This document shows positions 38,579-46,724 of a stretch of DNA of 64,000 nucleotides, one piece after another. The notes below the pieces were generated by a model. The model was not told the origin of the DNA, made no database searches, and saw only the letters and a list, made by a program, of their open reading frames with translations. The stretch lies in contig NZ_CP023694.1 of NCBI RefSeq assembly GCF_008705135.1, positions 4,755,001-4,819,000 on the forward strand, given 5' to 3'. Position numbers and translations under genes: made by a program. The DNA is from Streptomyces coeruleorubidus (lineage in GTDB: Bacteria; Actinomycetota; Actinomycetes; Streptomycetales; Streptomycetaceae). Positions within the stretch are counted from its first letter, which is position 1. Each line of letters opens with the position of its first letter.

Positions 38579-39400
38579 GTGACCAAACAGGACCGGGCCG
38601 TCCGGACCCGTCTCGCGCTGATCCGGTCGGCGGCCGAGCACTTCGAGGCACGGGGATACGTCCGGGCCAGTCTGTCGGAGATCAGCGCCGGAGCCGGTGT
38701 CAGCTCCGGCGCTCTGCACTTCCACTTCGCGAACAAGGCCGCCGTGGCCGAGGCCGTCGAGCACGCGGCCGCCCGTGCCCTGCGCCGGGTCGCGGGCCGG
38801 GGCCGCGGCGGTGACGGTTGCGCCCTCCAGCGCCTCGTGGACGTCACGCACCACGTCGCCCGGCTGCTGTGCGCCGACGTCGTCGTGCGCGCGGGGCTGC
38901 GGCTCAACGCCGAGGCGGTCGCCGGGCGGGTGCGGGACCTGCGCCGGGAGTGGCGGGAGTGCGTGCACGCGCTGCTGGCCGAGGCGGAGCGCAGGGGCGA
39001 ACTCGCCGCCGGGATGCCGCCGCACCGTTCCAGCGCCGTCGTTCTCGCCGCCACGACCGGCATCGAGGTGCTGGCCCGGGAGGACCCCGGCTGGCTCGCC
39101 CGGCCCTCCCTGACCGACCTGTGGCACCTGCTCCTGCCGTGCGTGGCCGCCCCGCACCTGGCCGGCGCGCTGGACCCGGCCGGGACGGAGCCGGAGCATG
39201 CGGGGCCCGACATCGGCAGGGAGCCGGACAACGGCAGGGAGCCGGACATCGGCAGGGACGCGGACCTCGGCAGGGAGCCGGGCGTCGGCAAGGAGGCGGA
39301 CGTCGGCAACGAGGCGGACGCCAGCCGGGAGCCGGACGTCGGCAGGGACACCGGCGGGGCGTTGGAGGAGCCGGGCCGGGCAGGGCTCGCGCTGCGGTAG
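38579..39400 (+). CDS. ArpA/ScbR-family gamma-butyrolactone receptor homologue with repeat tail
   Basis: The product has 273 residues from GTG, with GGGAG five bases upstream. The TetR-type HTH (about 8-55) reads RTRLALIRSAAEHFEARGYV, LSEISAGAGVSSGALHFHFANKAAVAEA. The ligand domain includes RAGLRLNAEAVAGRVRDLRREW and LTDLWHLLLPCVAAPHLAGA. After residue about 207 it has an added tail of eight degenerate six-residue units (PDIGRE, PDNGRE, PDIGRD, ADLGRE, PGVGKE, ADVGNE, ADASRE, PDVGRD), which I have not seen in this family. It may be a pseudo-receptor rather than a true gamma-butyrolactone sensor, judging from divergence from receptor 2. Confidence 0.85.
   Translation: MTKQDRAVRTRLALIRSAAEHFEARGYVRASLSEISAGAGVSSGALHFHFANKAAVAEAVEHAAARALRRVAGRGRGGDGCALQRLVDVTHHVARLLCADVVVRAGLRLNAEAVAGRVRDLRREWRECVHALLAEAERRGELAAGMPPHRSSAVVLAATTGIEVLAREDPGWLARPSLTDLWHLLLPCVAAPHLAGALDPAGTEPEHAGPDIGREPDNGREPDIGRDADLGREPGVGKEADVGNEADASREPDVGRDTGGALEEPGRAGLALR
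39214..39357 (+). repeat. Eight 18-bp tandem repeats encoding a hexapeptide tail
   Basis: The units resemble GGCAGGGAGCCGGACATC and stay in frame within the receptor gene. Divergence rises toward the 3' end. Confidence 0.8.
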
Positions 39401-39487
39401 CGGGGTGTCCCGGTCGACTTTCGGTCGGCTTTTCTGACGGCTTCCGGTCGGCCTTCCCATGGCCGGCAGTCAATGAAGTGGTGGCCA

Positions 39488-39513
39488 AAACAAACCGGTT
39501 GCCAAGTTTTTTC
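39488..39513 (-). promoter_or_regulatory. Candidate ARE upstream of the P450 gene
   Basis: On the minus strand it ends in CGGTTTGTTT, a full match to the strongest half of the recalled ARE consensus, and has AAAAAC in the other half; about three fixed positions differ. It lies 55-80 bases before the P450 start. Confidence 0.55.
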
Positions 39514-39567
39514 GTCCCTTCGATCGCACGATGGTTCCCCAGCCTCTGGACCAAGGAGCGATGAGTC

Positions 39568-40908
39568 ATGGCACAGCAGGCCTGCCCCTTCCTGGCGATC
39601 GACCCGTCCGGCCAGGACCTCTACGACGAGATAGCCCGGATCCGGGCCCAGGGACCCGCCGTGGAGGTCGAACTCCCGGGCGGCGTACGGGCGTGGTGGA
39701 TCAACGGCCTGGAGCTGAACAAGCGGCTCCTGGCCGGACCCGAGACGAGCAAGGACGCCTTCCAGCACTGGCCGGCCTGGATCAACGGGGACATCTCCCG
39801 CACCTGGCCGCTCGCGATCTGGGTCTCGGTGCGCAACATGGTCACGGCCTACGGCACCGACCACAGCAGGCTGCGCAAGCCGATGTCCGCCGCCTTCACC
39901 AAGCGCCGCGTCGACGCGCTGCTCCCGCGCGTCCAGGAGATCGTCGACCGGGCGCTGGACGGCCTGGAGCGGATCCCCGAGGGCGAAGTCATCGACCTGC
40001 GGGCGGGGTTCGCGGCGCCTATACCGCACGAGGTGGTGTGCGAGCTCTTCGGCGTACCGCCGGGTGAGGACGGTCCGCGAGGGGCCCTCTACCGCATCAT
40101 CAACCGCTTCTTCGACACGGCGATCTCACTGGAGGACGCCCAGGCCAACGGGGTCGAGCTGTACGGCACGCTGACCGCGTTCCTCCAGTACAAGCGCGAT
40201 CACCCGGCCGACGACCTGACGACGGCCCTGATGGCCGCGCACGACGAAGGCAGCCTCAGCGAACAGGAGTTGATGGACAACCTGATCCTGCTGCTCACCG
40301 CGGGCTTCGAGACGACCGTCAACCTCATCGACAACACCGTGCACAGCCTGCTCGCCCACCCCGACCAGCTCGAACTCGTCCGCTCCGGACAGGCGACCTG
40401 GGAGGACGCCATCGAGGAGTCACTGCGCTTCGAGGCGCCCGGTGCCATGTCGGGTCTGCGCTACGCCGTCGAGGACATCGAGATCGAGCCAGGCCTGACG
40501 ATCCCGAAGGGTGATCCCGTCGTGGTCTCCTTCGCCGGTGCCGGACGCGACCCCGAGCGGCACGGCCCGGACGCCGAACGGTTCGACGTCACCCGGTCCA
40601 CCAGCCGCGACCACGTCTCCTTCGGCCACGGCGTGCACCACTGCCTGGGCCGGCCCCTGGCCATGGCCGAGGCGACGGTGGCCCTGACGTCCTTGTTCGA
40701 CCGGTTCCCGCGGCTGGCCCTGGCCGATCCGGCCCGGCCTCCGAAGCGGCTGCGCTCCATCATCTCCACGGGGCACCAGGAGTTGCCCGTGCTGCTGCAC
40801 GGCCGCGATGGCGGGCCGGTACCGGGCCCGCGTGCGGAGGAGGCGGAGGCGATCAGGAGGCTTTCCGGCCTCGGAGGAACGAGCGGTACCAGGGTGCCGC
40901 GCGTCTGA
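39568..40908 (+). CDS. Cytochrome P450
   Basis: The product has 446 residues. The I-helix motif is LLLTAGFETTVNLI, the K-helix EESLR, and the haem loop FGHGVHHCLG with Cys359 as ligand. AAGGAG precedes ATG at 39568 by about ten bases. It is a soluble bacterial class needing ferredoxin partners, which are not encoded here. In other actinomycetes P450s next to afsA or receptor genes modify the signal molecule (for example Cyp17 in avenolide biosynthesis); the same role is inferred here. Its 3' end overlaps the convergent epimerase gene by 56 bases. Confidence 0.92.
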   Translation: MAQQACPFLAIDPSGQDLYDEIARIRAQGPAVEVELPGGVRAWWINGLELNKRLLAGPETSKDAFQHWPAWINGDISRTWPLAIWVSVRNMVTAYGTDHSRLRKPMSAAFTKRRVDALLPRVQEIVDRALDGLERIPEGEVIDLRAGFAAPIPHEVVCELFGVPPGEDGPRGALYRIINRFFDTAISLEDAQANGVELYGTLTAFLQYKRDHPADDLTTALMAAHDEGSLSEQELMDNLILLLTAGFETTVNLIDNTVHSLLAHPDQLELVRSGQATWEDAIEESLRFEAPGAMSGLRYAVEDIEIEPGLTIPKGDPVVVSFAGAGRDPERHGPDAERFDVTRSTSRDHVSFGHGVHHCLGRPLAMAEATVALTSLFDRFPRLALADPARPPKRLRSIISTGHQELPVLLHGRDGGPVPGPRAEEAEAIRRLSGLGGTSGTRVPRV

Positions 40909-41788
40909 ATCCGGCCGCGAATCCCTCGCCGGGGGAGCAGTCGAGGTCCTTCCAGAAGGCGTCGTCCACGAACCAGTGGTCCACCGTGAGCATGCCGAGG
41001 TGATGGAGGGCGAGCGGCTTCCCGGCGGCCCGGTCCAGGGCGGTGGCGACGTCCACCGCCGCACCGCCGCCGGGCTCCCCCAGCAGTTCGCCCGCCGCCC
41101 CGAGCAGGTCCGAGGCCCCCACGGGCTCGGGGTGGTTGACGTGGTGCACACCGCCGTCGTGCGTAGGGGACAGGGCCGCGGCCACCACCGCACGGCCCAG
41201 GGTGTCCACGTCGATCATCGACTGGAGCGCCTCGCAGCCGGTCAGGGTCGCCGACAACTCGCCCAGCAGCCACACCAGTCCGGGGACGACCCACCGGTCG
41301 CCCTCGCCGTACACGAGGTGCGGGCGCAGCACCAGGCCGCCCGCGTCGAGGACGTGCCGTTCGGCGGCGGCCCGGGTGCGGCTGGTGGCCGACGCCGGGG
41401 CGATCGGCACTTCCCCGGGGCGCACTCCGCGGAAGGGGCCCCGGCCGTACACGGCGGCTGTGCTCAGGTACACGATCCGGGGCACCCCGGCGCGCACGGC
41501 CTCCTCGACCAGGGCCCGCGTGCCCAGCTCGTTGACGGCCTCGACGGTCTCGGCGTCGCCGCCGACCCGTGTGGCGCAGTGCACCAGGACGTCGGCGCCC
41601 GCGCAGGTGCCGCGCAGGGAGAGCGGGTCGGCGAGGTCGCCGTGGACGGACGCGCCGGGCTCGGCTCCCGGTGGTGGGGTACGGCGTGACAAGTGCCGTA
41701 CGCGGACACCAGGTTGCCGGTGTGCGGTGGCCGCGACCCTGCTGCCGACGAAGCCGCTCCCGCCCGTGATCAGAAAATCGACCGTCAC
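40853..41788 (-). CDS. NAD(P)-dependent epimerase/reductase (short-chain, extended)
   Basis: The product has 311 residues from GTG at 41788. The N-terminal Rossmann motif is FLITGGSGFVGSRVA. Other extended-SDR features are DVLVHCAT and STAAVYGRG. The catalytic region is atypical: the expected YxxxK is not obvious after that point (ATSRTRAAAERHVL). It overlaps the afsA-like gene by four bases (GTGA), so the two are coupled. By analogy with BarS1 and similar enzymes it may reduce a butenolide or 3-keto intermediate of the signal; this is inference. Confidence 0.85.
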   Translation of the reverse strand: MTVDFLITGGSGFVGSRVAATAHRQPGVRVRHLSRRTPPPGAEPGASVHGDLADPLSLRGTCAGADVLVHCATRVGGDAETVEAVNELGTRALVEEAVRAGVPRIVYLSTAAVYGRGPFRGVRPGEVPIAPASATSRTRAAAERHVLDAGGLVLRPHLVYGEGDRWVVPGLVWLLGELSATLTGCEALQSMIDVDTLGRAVVAAALSPTHDGGVHHVNHPEPVGASDLLGAAGELLGEPGGGAAVDVATALDRAAGKPLALHHLGMLTVDHWFVDDAFWKDLDCSPGEGFAAGFRRAAPWYRSFLRGRKAS

Positions 41789-42927
41789 GACAGCGACCGT
41801 ACCCGGGCCGGCTGCGCGCAGGTCAGCGTGGCGCTGAAGACGGACTCGCCGTCCTGCCGCCCGGACACCCGTACGGTCGTCTCTCCCGGATCTCCCGGAT
41901 CTCCCGGATCTCCCGGATCTCCCGGATCTCCCGGATCTCCCGGATCTCCCGGGATTCCCGGGTTCTCGTCGAGCACCTCCGTCTCGATCCAGCACGGGCT
42001 GTGCAGCTCGGCGTACCGGGCGAACGTCGCCGTCATCGAGCGGGGCAGGAAGGTGTGCCGGCCGGACGCGGCGGCCGCCGCCTGCCGGGCCGCCTCGAAC
42101 AGGACCATGCCGGGCACGTGGTCGTTGGGCCGCGGGAAGAGCACGGGGTGGCCGGTGTCCACGCGCAGCCGCCAGACGCCGGGACGGTCGGAGGGGGCGA
42201 GGACGACGTCCTCGGCGCGGGAGCGGCCGGCGAGCGCCGGGGATATGCCCGGCAGCAGCGGCACCGGTGTGCCCAGTGCGGCCAGCTGCTTCTGCCGCAG
42301 ACGGCGGTAGGCGAGCGGGGAGGTGCAGCCGGTGCTGCCGGTGCCGCGGGCGATGAAGCGTCCCGCACGGCGGAACTCCATGGTGGTCCGCATGCTGTGC
42401 AGACCGCGACCGCGGCGGCGTATCTCGGAACAGACGACGTCCACGTCGACCGGCTCGGCGGCGTCCGACAGCAGGAGGGCGAACGGGTCGGTGTGGACCG
42501 TCAGGTCCCACATGACGAAGTGGGTGTCGGCGGGGGCTCCGAACTCGGCGTGCGCGAGCACCATCGAGGCCTGCCGCAACGTTTCGCCCACGATCATCGG
42601 ATCCTGGTGGTGGTCGTCCACGGGGCCGAAGAAGGGATGGGTGGCCGGCCAGTGAGCGGTGAAGCGGAAGCGCGTATCGGAGATACGGCGCCACTGGGTG
42701 GGGAAGACATCTGCTTCTACGGTGCGGTGGGCGAGTTCCTTGGTGACCGAGGTGGGTTCGGTGGGTTGCGCGGGTTCGATGGCTGCGGCGGCTTCGGGGG
42801 GATCGACGGGATCGATGACTGTGGCTTGTGGCGCGTTCTCGACGGCCGCGGTGGATCTGTTTGCCGGACGGCCCCCCTGTCCGGTCTGATCGTCCGTGGG
42901 TGCGCTTAAAGGTTCTGACTGCGGCAT
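41785..42927 (-). CDS. AfsA/ScbA-family gamma-butyrolactone biosynthesis protein
   Basis: The product has 380 residues. Two AfsA hot-dog repeats are visible, the first around HPFFGPVDDHHQDPMIVGET with LRQASMVLAHAEFG, the second around LFPRPNDHVPGMVLFEAARQ. AfsA proteins condense a beta-ketoacyl-ACP with dihydroxyacetone phosphate, the first step to gamma-butyrolactones. The N-terminal 65 residues are an extra low-complexity Pro/Ala stretch. An insertion of seven GDP units near residue 330 is encoded by a 9-base tandem repeat. It is divergent from receptor 2 across a near-perfect ARE. Confidence 0.92.
   Translation of the reverse strand: MPQSEPLSAPTDDQTGQGGRPANRSTAAVENAPQATVIDPVDPPEAAAAIEPAQPTEPTSVTKELAHRTVEADVFPTQWRRISDTRFRFTAHWPATHPFFGPVDDHHQDPMIVGETLRQASMVLAHAEFGAPADTHFVMWDLTVHTDPFALLLSDAAEPVDVDVVCSEIRRRGRGLHSMRTTMEFRRAGRFIARGTGSTGCTSPLAYRRLRQKQLAALGTPVPLLPGISPALAGRSRAEDVVLAPSDRPGVWRLRVDTGHPVLFPRPNDHVPGMVLFEAARQAAAAASGRHTFLPRSMTATFARYAELHSPCWIETEVLDENPGIPGDPGDPGDPGDPGDPGDPGDPGETTVRVSGRQDGESVFSATLTCAQPARVRSLS
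41882..41953. repeat. Eight 9-bp tandem repeats within the afsA-like gene
   Basis: Eight copies of TCTCCCGGA (the last ending in GGG) occur; on the coding strand they encode repeated Gly-Asp-Pro. The copy number stays in frame whatever its size, so the length may vary among strains. Confidence 0.9.
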
Positions 42928-42971
42928 GAGAACCCCCAGGATCGGCAGCCTGGCTGAGGTCGGCGTTTGAC

Positions 42972-42997
42972 TAAGATACGGACGAGCCGGTTTTTTT
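42972..42997 (+). promoter_or_regulatory. Autoregulatory element (ARE) between afsA-like and receptor 2
   Basis: It begins TAAGATACGGAC and ends CCGGTTTTTTT. It matches all but one fixed position of the ARE consensus for gamma-butyrolactone receptors as I recall it. It lies 45 bases before the afsA-like start and 90 before receptor 2, so it can control both. Confidence 0.7.
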
Positions 42998-43086
42998 CAA
43001 AGGGTTGGTCAAACCGCTGGGACAGGCTCCCGCGCCCCCGCCGCACAGCGATTTCACAGGAATCGACGGAGATCAGGAGGCACCCG

Positions 43087-43785
43087 ATGGCGCGACAGGA
43101 GCGCGCGATCCGCACCCGGCGGACCATCCTCGAAGCGGCCGCGGCCGTCTTCGACGAACGCGGCTACACCTCGGCGACCATCGGGGAGATCCTGGACCGG
43201 GCGGGCGTCACCAAGGGCGCGCTGTACTTCCACTTCGGTTCCAAGGAGGAGCTTGCGGTGGGGGTGTTCGAGGAGCAGCTCGCGATCACGCTCCCGCCGC
43301 AGTCCAGCAAGCTCCAGGAACTCATCGACTCCGGGCTGGTGCTGGCCCGCCGGCTGCGCTCCGAACCGCTGGTTCGCGCCAGTGTGGGGCTCGCCCTCGA
43401 CCAGGGGGCCATGGAGCTCGACCGCACGCCGGCCTTCCGTATGTGGTTCGACCAGAACGTACAGCGGCTGGGTGAGGCGAAGGCGCAGGGCGAACTGCTG
43501 CCGCATGTCGACGTGGCGGAGACGGCGGAACTGCTGGTCGGCAGCTTCTCGGGGGTGCAGCTGCTGTCCCAGCTACGGTGCCAGCGGCAGGACCTGGAGC
43601 GCCGCGTCGTCGTGATGTTCGAACACTTCCTGCCGAGCATCGCCGTCCCCGCGGTGCTGGCCCGGCTCGACATCTCGGTGGAGCGGGCTGAGCGGGTGCT
43701 GGCCCAGGTGCAGCAGAGACCCGGGCGGGAGCGGATGGAGACGCAGGAGGGGGCTGTGCCGGCGCAGGTCTCGTCGGGGGCTTAG
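43087..43785 (+). CDS. Gamma-butyrolactone receptor, ArpA/ScbR/BarA type (TetR family)
   Basis: The product has 232 residues. ATG at 43087 follows AGGAGG. The HTH region reads RTRRTILEAAAAVFDERGYT, ATIGEILDRAGVTKGALYFHFGSKEELA, typical of authentic receptors. The ligand-binding domain has PLVRASVGLALDQG, MWFDQNVQRLGEAKAQGELL and ELLVGSFSGVQLLSQ. An upstream extension of the frame was rejected. With the divergent afsA-like gene it forms the usual synthase-receptor pair. It should repress until the cognate butyrolactone binds. Confidence 0.92.
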   Translation: MARQERAIRTRRTILEAAAAVFDERGYTSATIGEILDRAGVTKGALYFHFGSKEELAVGVFEEQLAITLPPQSSKLQELIDSGLVLARRLRSEPLVRASVGLALDQGAMELDRTPAFRMWFDQNVQRLGEAKAQGELLPHVDVAETAELLVGSFSGVQLLSQLRCQRQDLERRVVVMFEHFLPSIAVPAVLARLDISVERAERVLAQVQQRPGRERMETQEGAVPAQVSSGA

Positions 43786-43815
43786 GAGTCGCCTTTCGCC
43801 GGGTGCCCGCACGGG

Positions 43816-43842
43816 TTGTCCACAGCTGTGGAGTTGTCCACA
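43816..43842 (+). promoter_or_regulatory. Two perfect DnaA boxes before the DUF2252 gene
   Basis: TTGTCCACA occurs at 43816-43824 and again at 43834-43842, separated by a CCACAGCTGTGG palindrome (43821-43832) that overlaps the first box. Confidence 0.65.
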
Positions 43843-43919
43843 GGGTCTGACGCGTTTCGGCCACCGGCTGTACGGTCGCACGAGTTGATGTTCGTTCGCG
43901 TGCGGGGGAGGCGGTCGGT

Positions 43920-45353
43920 GTGACCAGGGACAGTGCTGGGGCCGAGGGCGGGGCGGTGCATGGGGAGACCCGTCGGCTGCCCCGGGTGCGGGGTTTCGCC
44001 GAGTGGCCCGCCGAGGGTTCGCCCAAGGACGAGGGCAAGGCCCTGCGCAAGCGGGTCCCACGCCGCGCGCACGCCACGCTCGACCTGGACGCGTCCCGGC
44101 CCGACGCGGTGAGCGCGGTCGAGGAGTCGGGCCGCGGCCGGCTCCCCGAGCTCACACCGATCCGGGTCGGCCGCATGGCCGCCACACCGTTCGCGTTCCT
44201 GCGTGGCGCCGCCGGCCTCATGGCCTACGACCTGGCGCGCACCCCCATGACCCGGATCAAGGCGCAGATCTGCGGCGACGCCCACGCGGCCAATTTCGGC
44301 CTGTACGGCGACGCGCGCGGCGGCCTGGTCATCGATCTGAACGACTTCGACGAGACGGTGCTCGGCCCCTGGGAGTGGGACGTGAAGCGCCTCGCGGCCT
44401 CCCTGGTGCTCGCGGGCCGGGAGGCCGGAGCGGACGAGGAGAGGTGCCGCAAGGCGGCCTACGACGCGGTGGGCGCCTACCGCCGCACCATGCGGCTGCT
44501 GGCCAGGCTCCCGGTGCTGGACGCGTGGAACGCCATCGCGGACGAGGAACTCGTCTCCCACACGGACGCCCACGACCTGCTCGGCACGCTGGAGCGGGTC
44601 TCCGAGAAGGCCCGCCACAACACCAGCGGCCGCTTCGCGGCCAGGTCGACGGAGGCCACGGAGGACGGCGGGCGCCGCTTCGTCGACGCCCCGCCGGTGC
44701 TGCGGCGCGTCCCGGACGCGGAGGCCGCGGCGGTGGCGGCGTCCCTGGAGGAGTACGTCGGCACGCTGCCGGAGGACCGCCTGCCGCTCCTCGCCCGGCA
44801 CGCGGTGCACGACGTGGCGTTCCGCGTCGTCGGCACCGGCAGTGTCGGCACCCGGTCCTACGTCGTGCTGCTCCTGGACCACCGGGGTGAGCCGCTGGTG
44901 CTCCAGGTCAAGGAGGCGCGGGCGTCGGCCCTGGTGCCGCATCTGGCGACGGCCGGTTTCGACGCTCCGGTGGTCGACCACGAGGGCCGGCGGGTCGTGC
45001 TGGGGCAGAAGCGGATGCAGGTCGTCAGCGACATCCTGCTCGGCTGGACAACGGTCGACGGGCATCCCTTCCAGGTCCGCCAGTTCCGCAACCGCAAGGG
45101 CAGCGTCGACCCGGCCGCCCTGGCCGCCGACCAGATAGACGACTACGGCCGGATGACCGGCGCCCTCCTGGCCCGCGCCCACGCCCACAGCGCCGACCCG
45201 CGCCTCGTCGCCGGCTACTGCGGCAAGAGCGAGGAGCTGGACGAGGCGGTGGCGGATTTCGCCGTCGCCTATGCGGACCGTACGGAGGCGGACCATGCGG
45301 ACCTGGTGGCGGGGGTGCGGGCGGGGAAGGTCGCCGCGGAGATGGGCGTCTGA
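43920..45353 (+). CDS. DUF2252 family protein
   Basis: The product has 477 residues from GTG. The DUF2252 signature is present: TPFAFLRGAAGLMAYDLA, ICGDAHAANFGLYGDARGGL and DLNDFDETVLGPWEWDVKRLAAS. The last motif resembles the catalytic core of aminoglycoside-phosphotransferase or kinase-like folds. Other motifs are RVVGTGSVGTRSYVVLL and LQVKEAR. Its substrate is unknown. It has no signal peptide. Flanking genes do not suggest a pathway. Confidence 0.9.
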   Translation: MTRDSAGAEGGAVHGETRRLPRVRGFAEWPAEGSPKDEGKALRKRVPRRAHATLDLDASRPDAVSAVEESGRGRLPELTPIRVGRMAATPFAFLRGAAGLMAYDLARTPMTRIKAQICGDAHAANFGLYGDARGGLVIDLNDFDETVLGPWEWDVKRLAASLVLAGREAGADEERCRKAAYDAVGAYRRTMRLLARLPVLDAWNAIADEELVSHTDAHDLLGTLERVSEKARHNTSGRFAARSTEATEDGGRRFVDAPPVLRRVPDAEAAAVAASLEEYVGTLPEDRLPLLARHAVHDVAFRVVGTGSVGTRSYVVLLLDHRGEPLVLQVKEARASALVPHLATAGFDAPVVDHEGRRVVLGQKRMQVVSDILLGWTTVDGHPFQVRQFRNRKGSVDPAALAADQIDDYGRMTGALLARAHAHSADPRLVAGYCGKSEELDEAVADFAVAYADRTEADHADLVAGVRAGKVAAEMGV

Positions 45354-45424
45354 AGCCTGCGGGACATCGGGCGTGCGGTCGTCCGGAGCACGGGAGCGGT
45401 CCGGCCGTGGCCTACGCTGGTCGG

Positions 45425-46336
45425 GTGACGACCCCGGAAGCTGAGCAGGGTGGTGGCGGCGCCGGTGAGGAACGGGTGACGCCCGAAGGTGACGCGGCGC
45501 GTGCCGAGGGCGGCGAGGACCGCCCCGAAGGCGGCGCGGCGCCTACCGAAAGCGAGGCGGCGCGGCCCGAGGCGCGGCTGGAGCGGGCCGTGCGGGCCGC
45601 CGAGCAGGCGCTGATCGAGTACGAGATCGCGGTGGAGACCTTCCGCGTCGAGATCGAGAACTTCTCCCGGCTGCACGAACAGAAACTCGGTCCGCTCTAC
45701 GGCCGGCTCGAGGAGCTGGACGCCCGGATCCTCGAGGCCAGGGCCGCCCGCAGCGGTGACCCGGAGGACCGGCGCCGGGCGGAGGAGGCCAGGGCCCGGC
45801 TCGCGCCGATCCCCGGCGTCGAGGAGCTGCTGCACGGCTGGATGGACGACAGCGGCCTGTTCCCGGAGGCCGTGGCGATGCTCACGGACCAGGCGGTCCG
45901 GCCACCGCAGCGGGTCCGCCCCAGCGAGGAGGCCCGCAAGCTCTACCGCGAGCTCGCCCGCAAGGCCCACCCGGACTTGGCGCAGGAGGAGAAGGAACGC
46001 GAGCGGCGCGAGGAGTTCATCACCCGGGTGAACGCCGCCTACGCCCGGGGCGACGAGGCGGAGCTGCGCGAACTCGCCGAGGAGTGGGCCAAGGGGCCCG
46101 AGCTGAAGCGGGGCCCGAGCCGCGCCGAGGAGCTCTACGCCCGCCTCGAATGGCTCGCCCAGCGCAAGGAACTGCTCGCCCTGCTCGCCAAGGAGCTGGA
46201 GGAGAGCGCCATAGGCCACATGCTCCAGCTTGCCCCGGACGACCCGGACGGCCTCCTGGACGAGATCGGGCAGCAGCTGCTCACGCAGGTCACCGAGCGG
46301 GAGCGGGAGCTGGCCGCGCTGCTGGCGGAGGGCTGA
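45425..46336 (+). CDS. J-domain-like protein
   Basis: The product has 303 residues. The N-terminal 45 residues are acidic and low complexity. A coiled coil follows (about 48-125). A J-domain-like segment (about 170-215) has RKLYRELARKAHPDLAQEEK, with the HPD tripeptide in the right helical context. This suggests cooperation with a DnaK. A second helical region ends ERERELAALLAEG. GTG at 45425 was preferred over a start six codons upstream; this choice is uncertain. Confidence 0.8.
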   Translation: MTTPEAEQGGGGAGEERVTPEGDAARAEGGEDRPEGGAAPTESEAARPEARLERAVRAAEQALIEYEIAVETFRVEIENFSRLHEQKLGPLYGRLEELDARILEARAARSGDPEDRRRAEEARARLAPIPGVEELLHGWMDDSGLFPEAVAMLTDQAVRPPQRVRPSEEARKLYRELARKAHPDLAQEEKERERREEFITRVNAAYARGDEAELRELAEEWAKGPELKRGPSRAEELYARLEWLAQRKELLALLAKELEESAIGHMLQLAPDDPDGLLDEIGQQLLTQVTERERELAALLAEG

Positions 46337-46376
46337 GCCGCGGCCCGGCCGGGCCGGTTCGGGTAGCGTCGGACGC

Positions 46377-46724
46377 ATGAGTTTTGGAGCTGGTGTGCCC
46401 ACGGTCGAGGTCGCGGACCTCAAGGACGGCGACTTCCTGCTGGACGTCCGGGAGGACGACGAGTGGAAGGCCGGTCACGCCGAAGGGGCGCTGCACATCC
46501 CCATCAGCGATTTCGTCGCCCGGTACGGGGAGCTGACCGAGGCCGCCCCGCAGGACGGCCGGGTGCATGTGATCTGCCGCTCCGGCGGGCGTTCCGCCCA
46601 GGTCACGATGTACCTGGCCCAGCAGGGCATCGACGCCGTGAACGTCGACGGCGGCATGCAGGTGTGGGAGGCGGCGGGCCGTCCCGTCGTGACGGACGAC
46701 GGGCAGCCCGGGTTCGTCCTGTAG
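46377..46724 (+). CDS. Rhodanese-like domain protein
   Basis: The product has 115 residues: FLLDVREDDEWKAGHAEGAL and active-site loop Cys67 in VICRSGGRSAQVTMYL. Single-domain rhodaneses transfer sulfane sulfur. The ATG at 46377 follows the J-domain gene after 40 bases, with only weak ribosome-site similarity. Its stop codon TAG lies inside the first unit of an eight-copy 9-base repeat. Confidence 0.92.
   Translation: MSFGAGVPTVEVADLKDGDFLLDVREDDEWKAGHAEGALHIPISDFVARYGELTEAAPQDGRVHVICRSGGRSAQVTMYLAQQGIDAVNVDGGMQVWEAAGRPVVTDDGQPGFVL

Noticed and set aside
41882..41953. Tandem repeats considered as a CRISPR-like array
   Set aside because: Nine-base units without spacers inside a coding gene are a microsatellite-type repeat, not CRISPR. 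The same applies to 46719-46790.
36702..43800. Integrative element using tRNA-Leu as attachment site
   Set aside because: No second copy of the tRNA 3' end and no integrase or transfer genes were found; the region is accessory in content but not a demonstrable integrative element.
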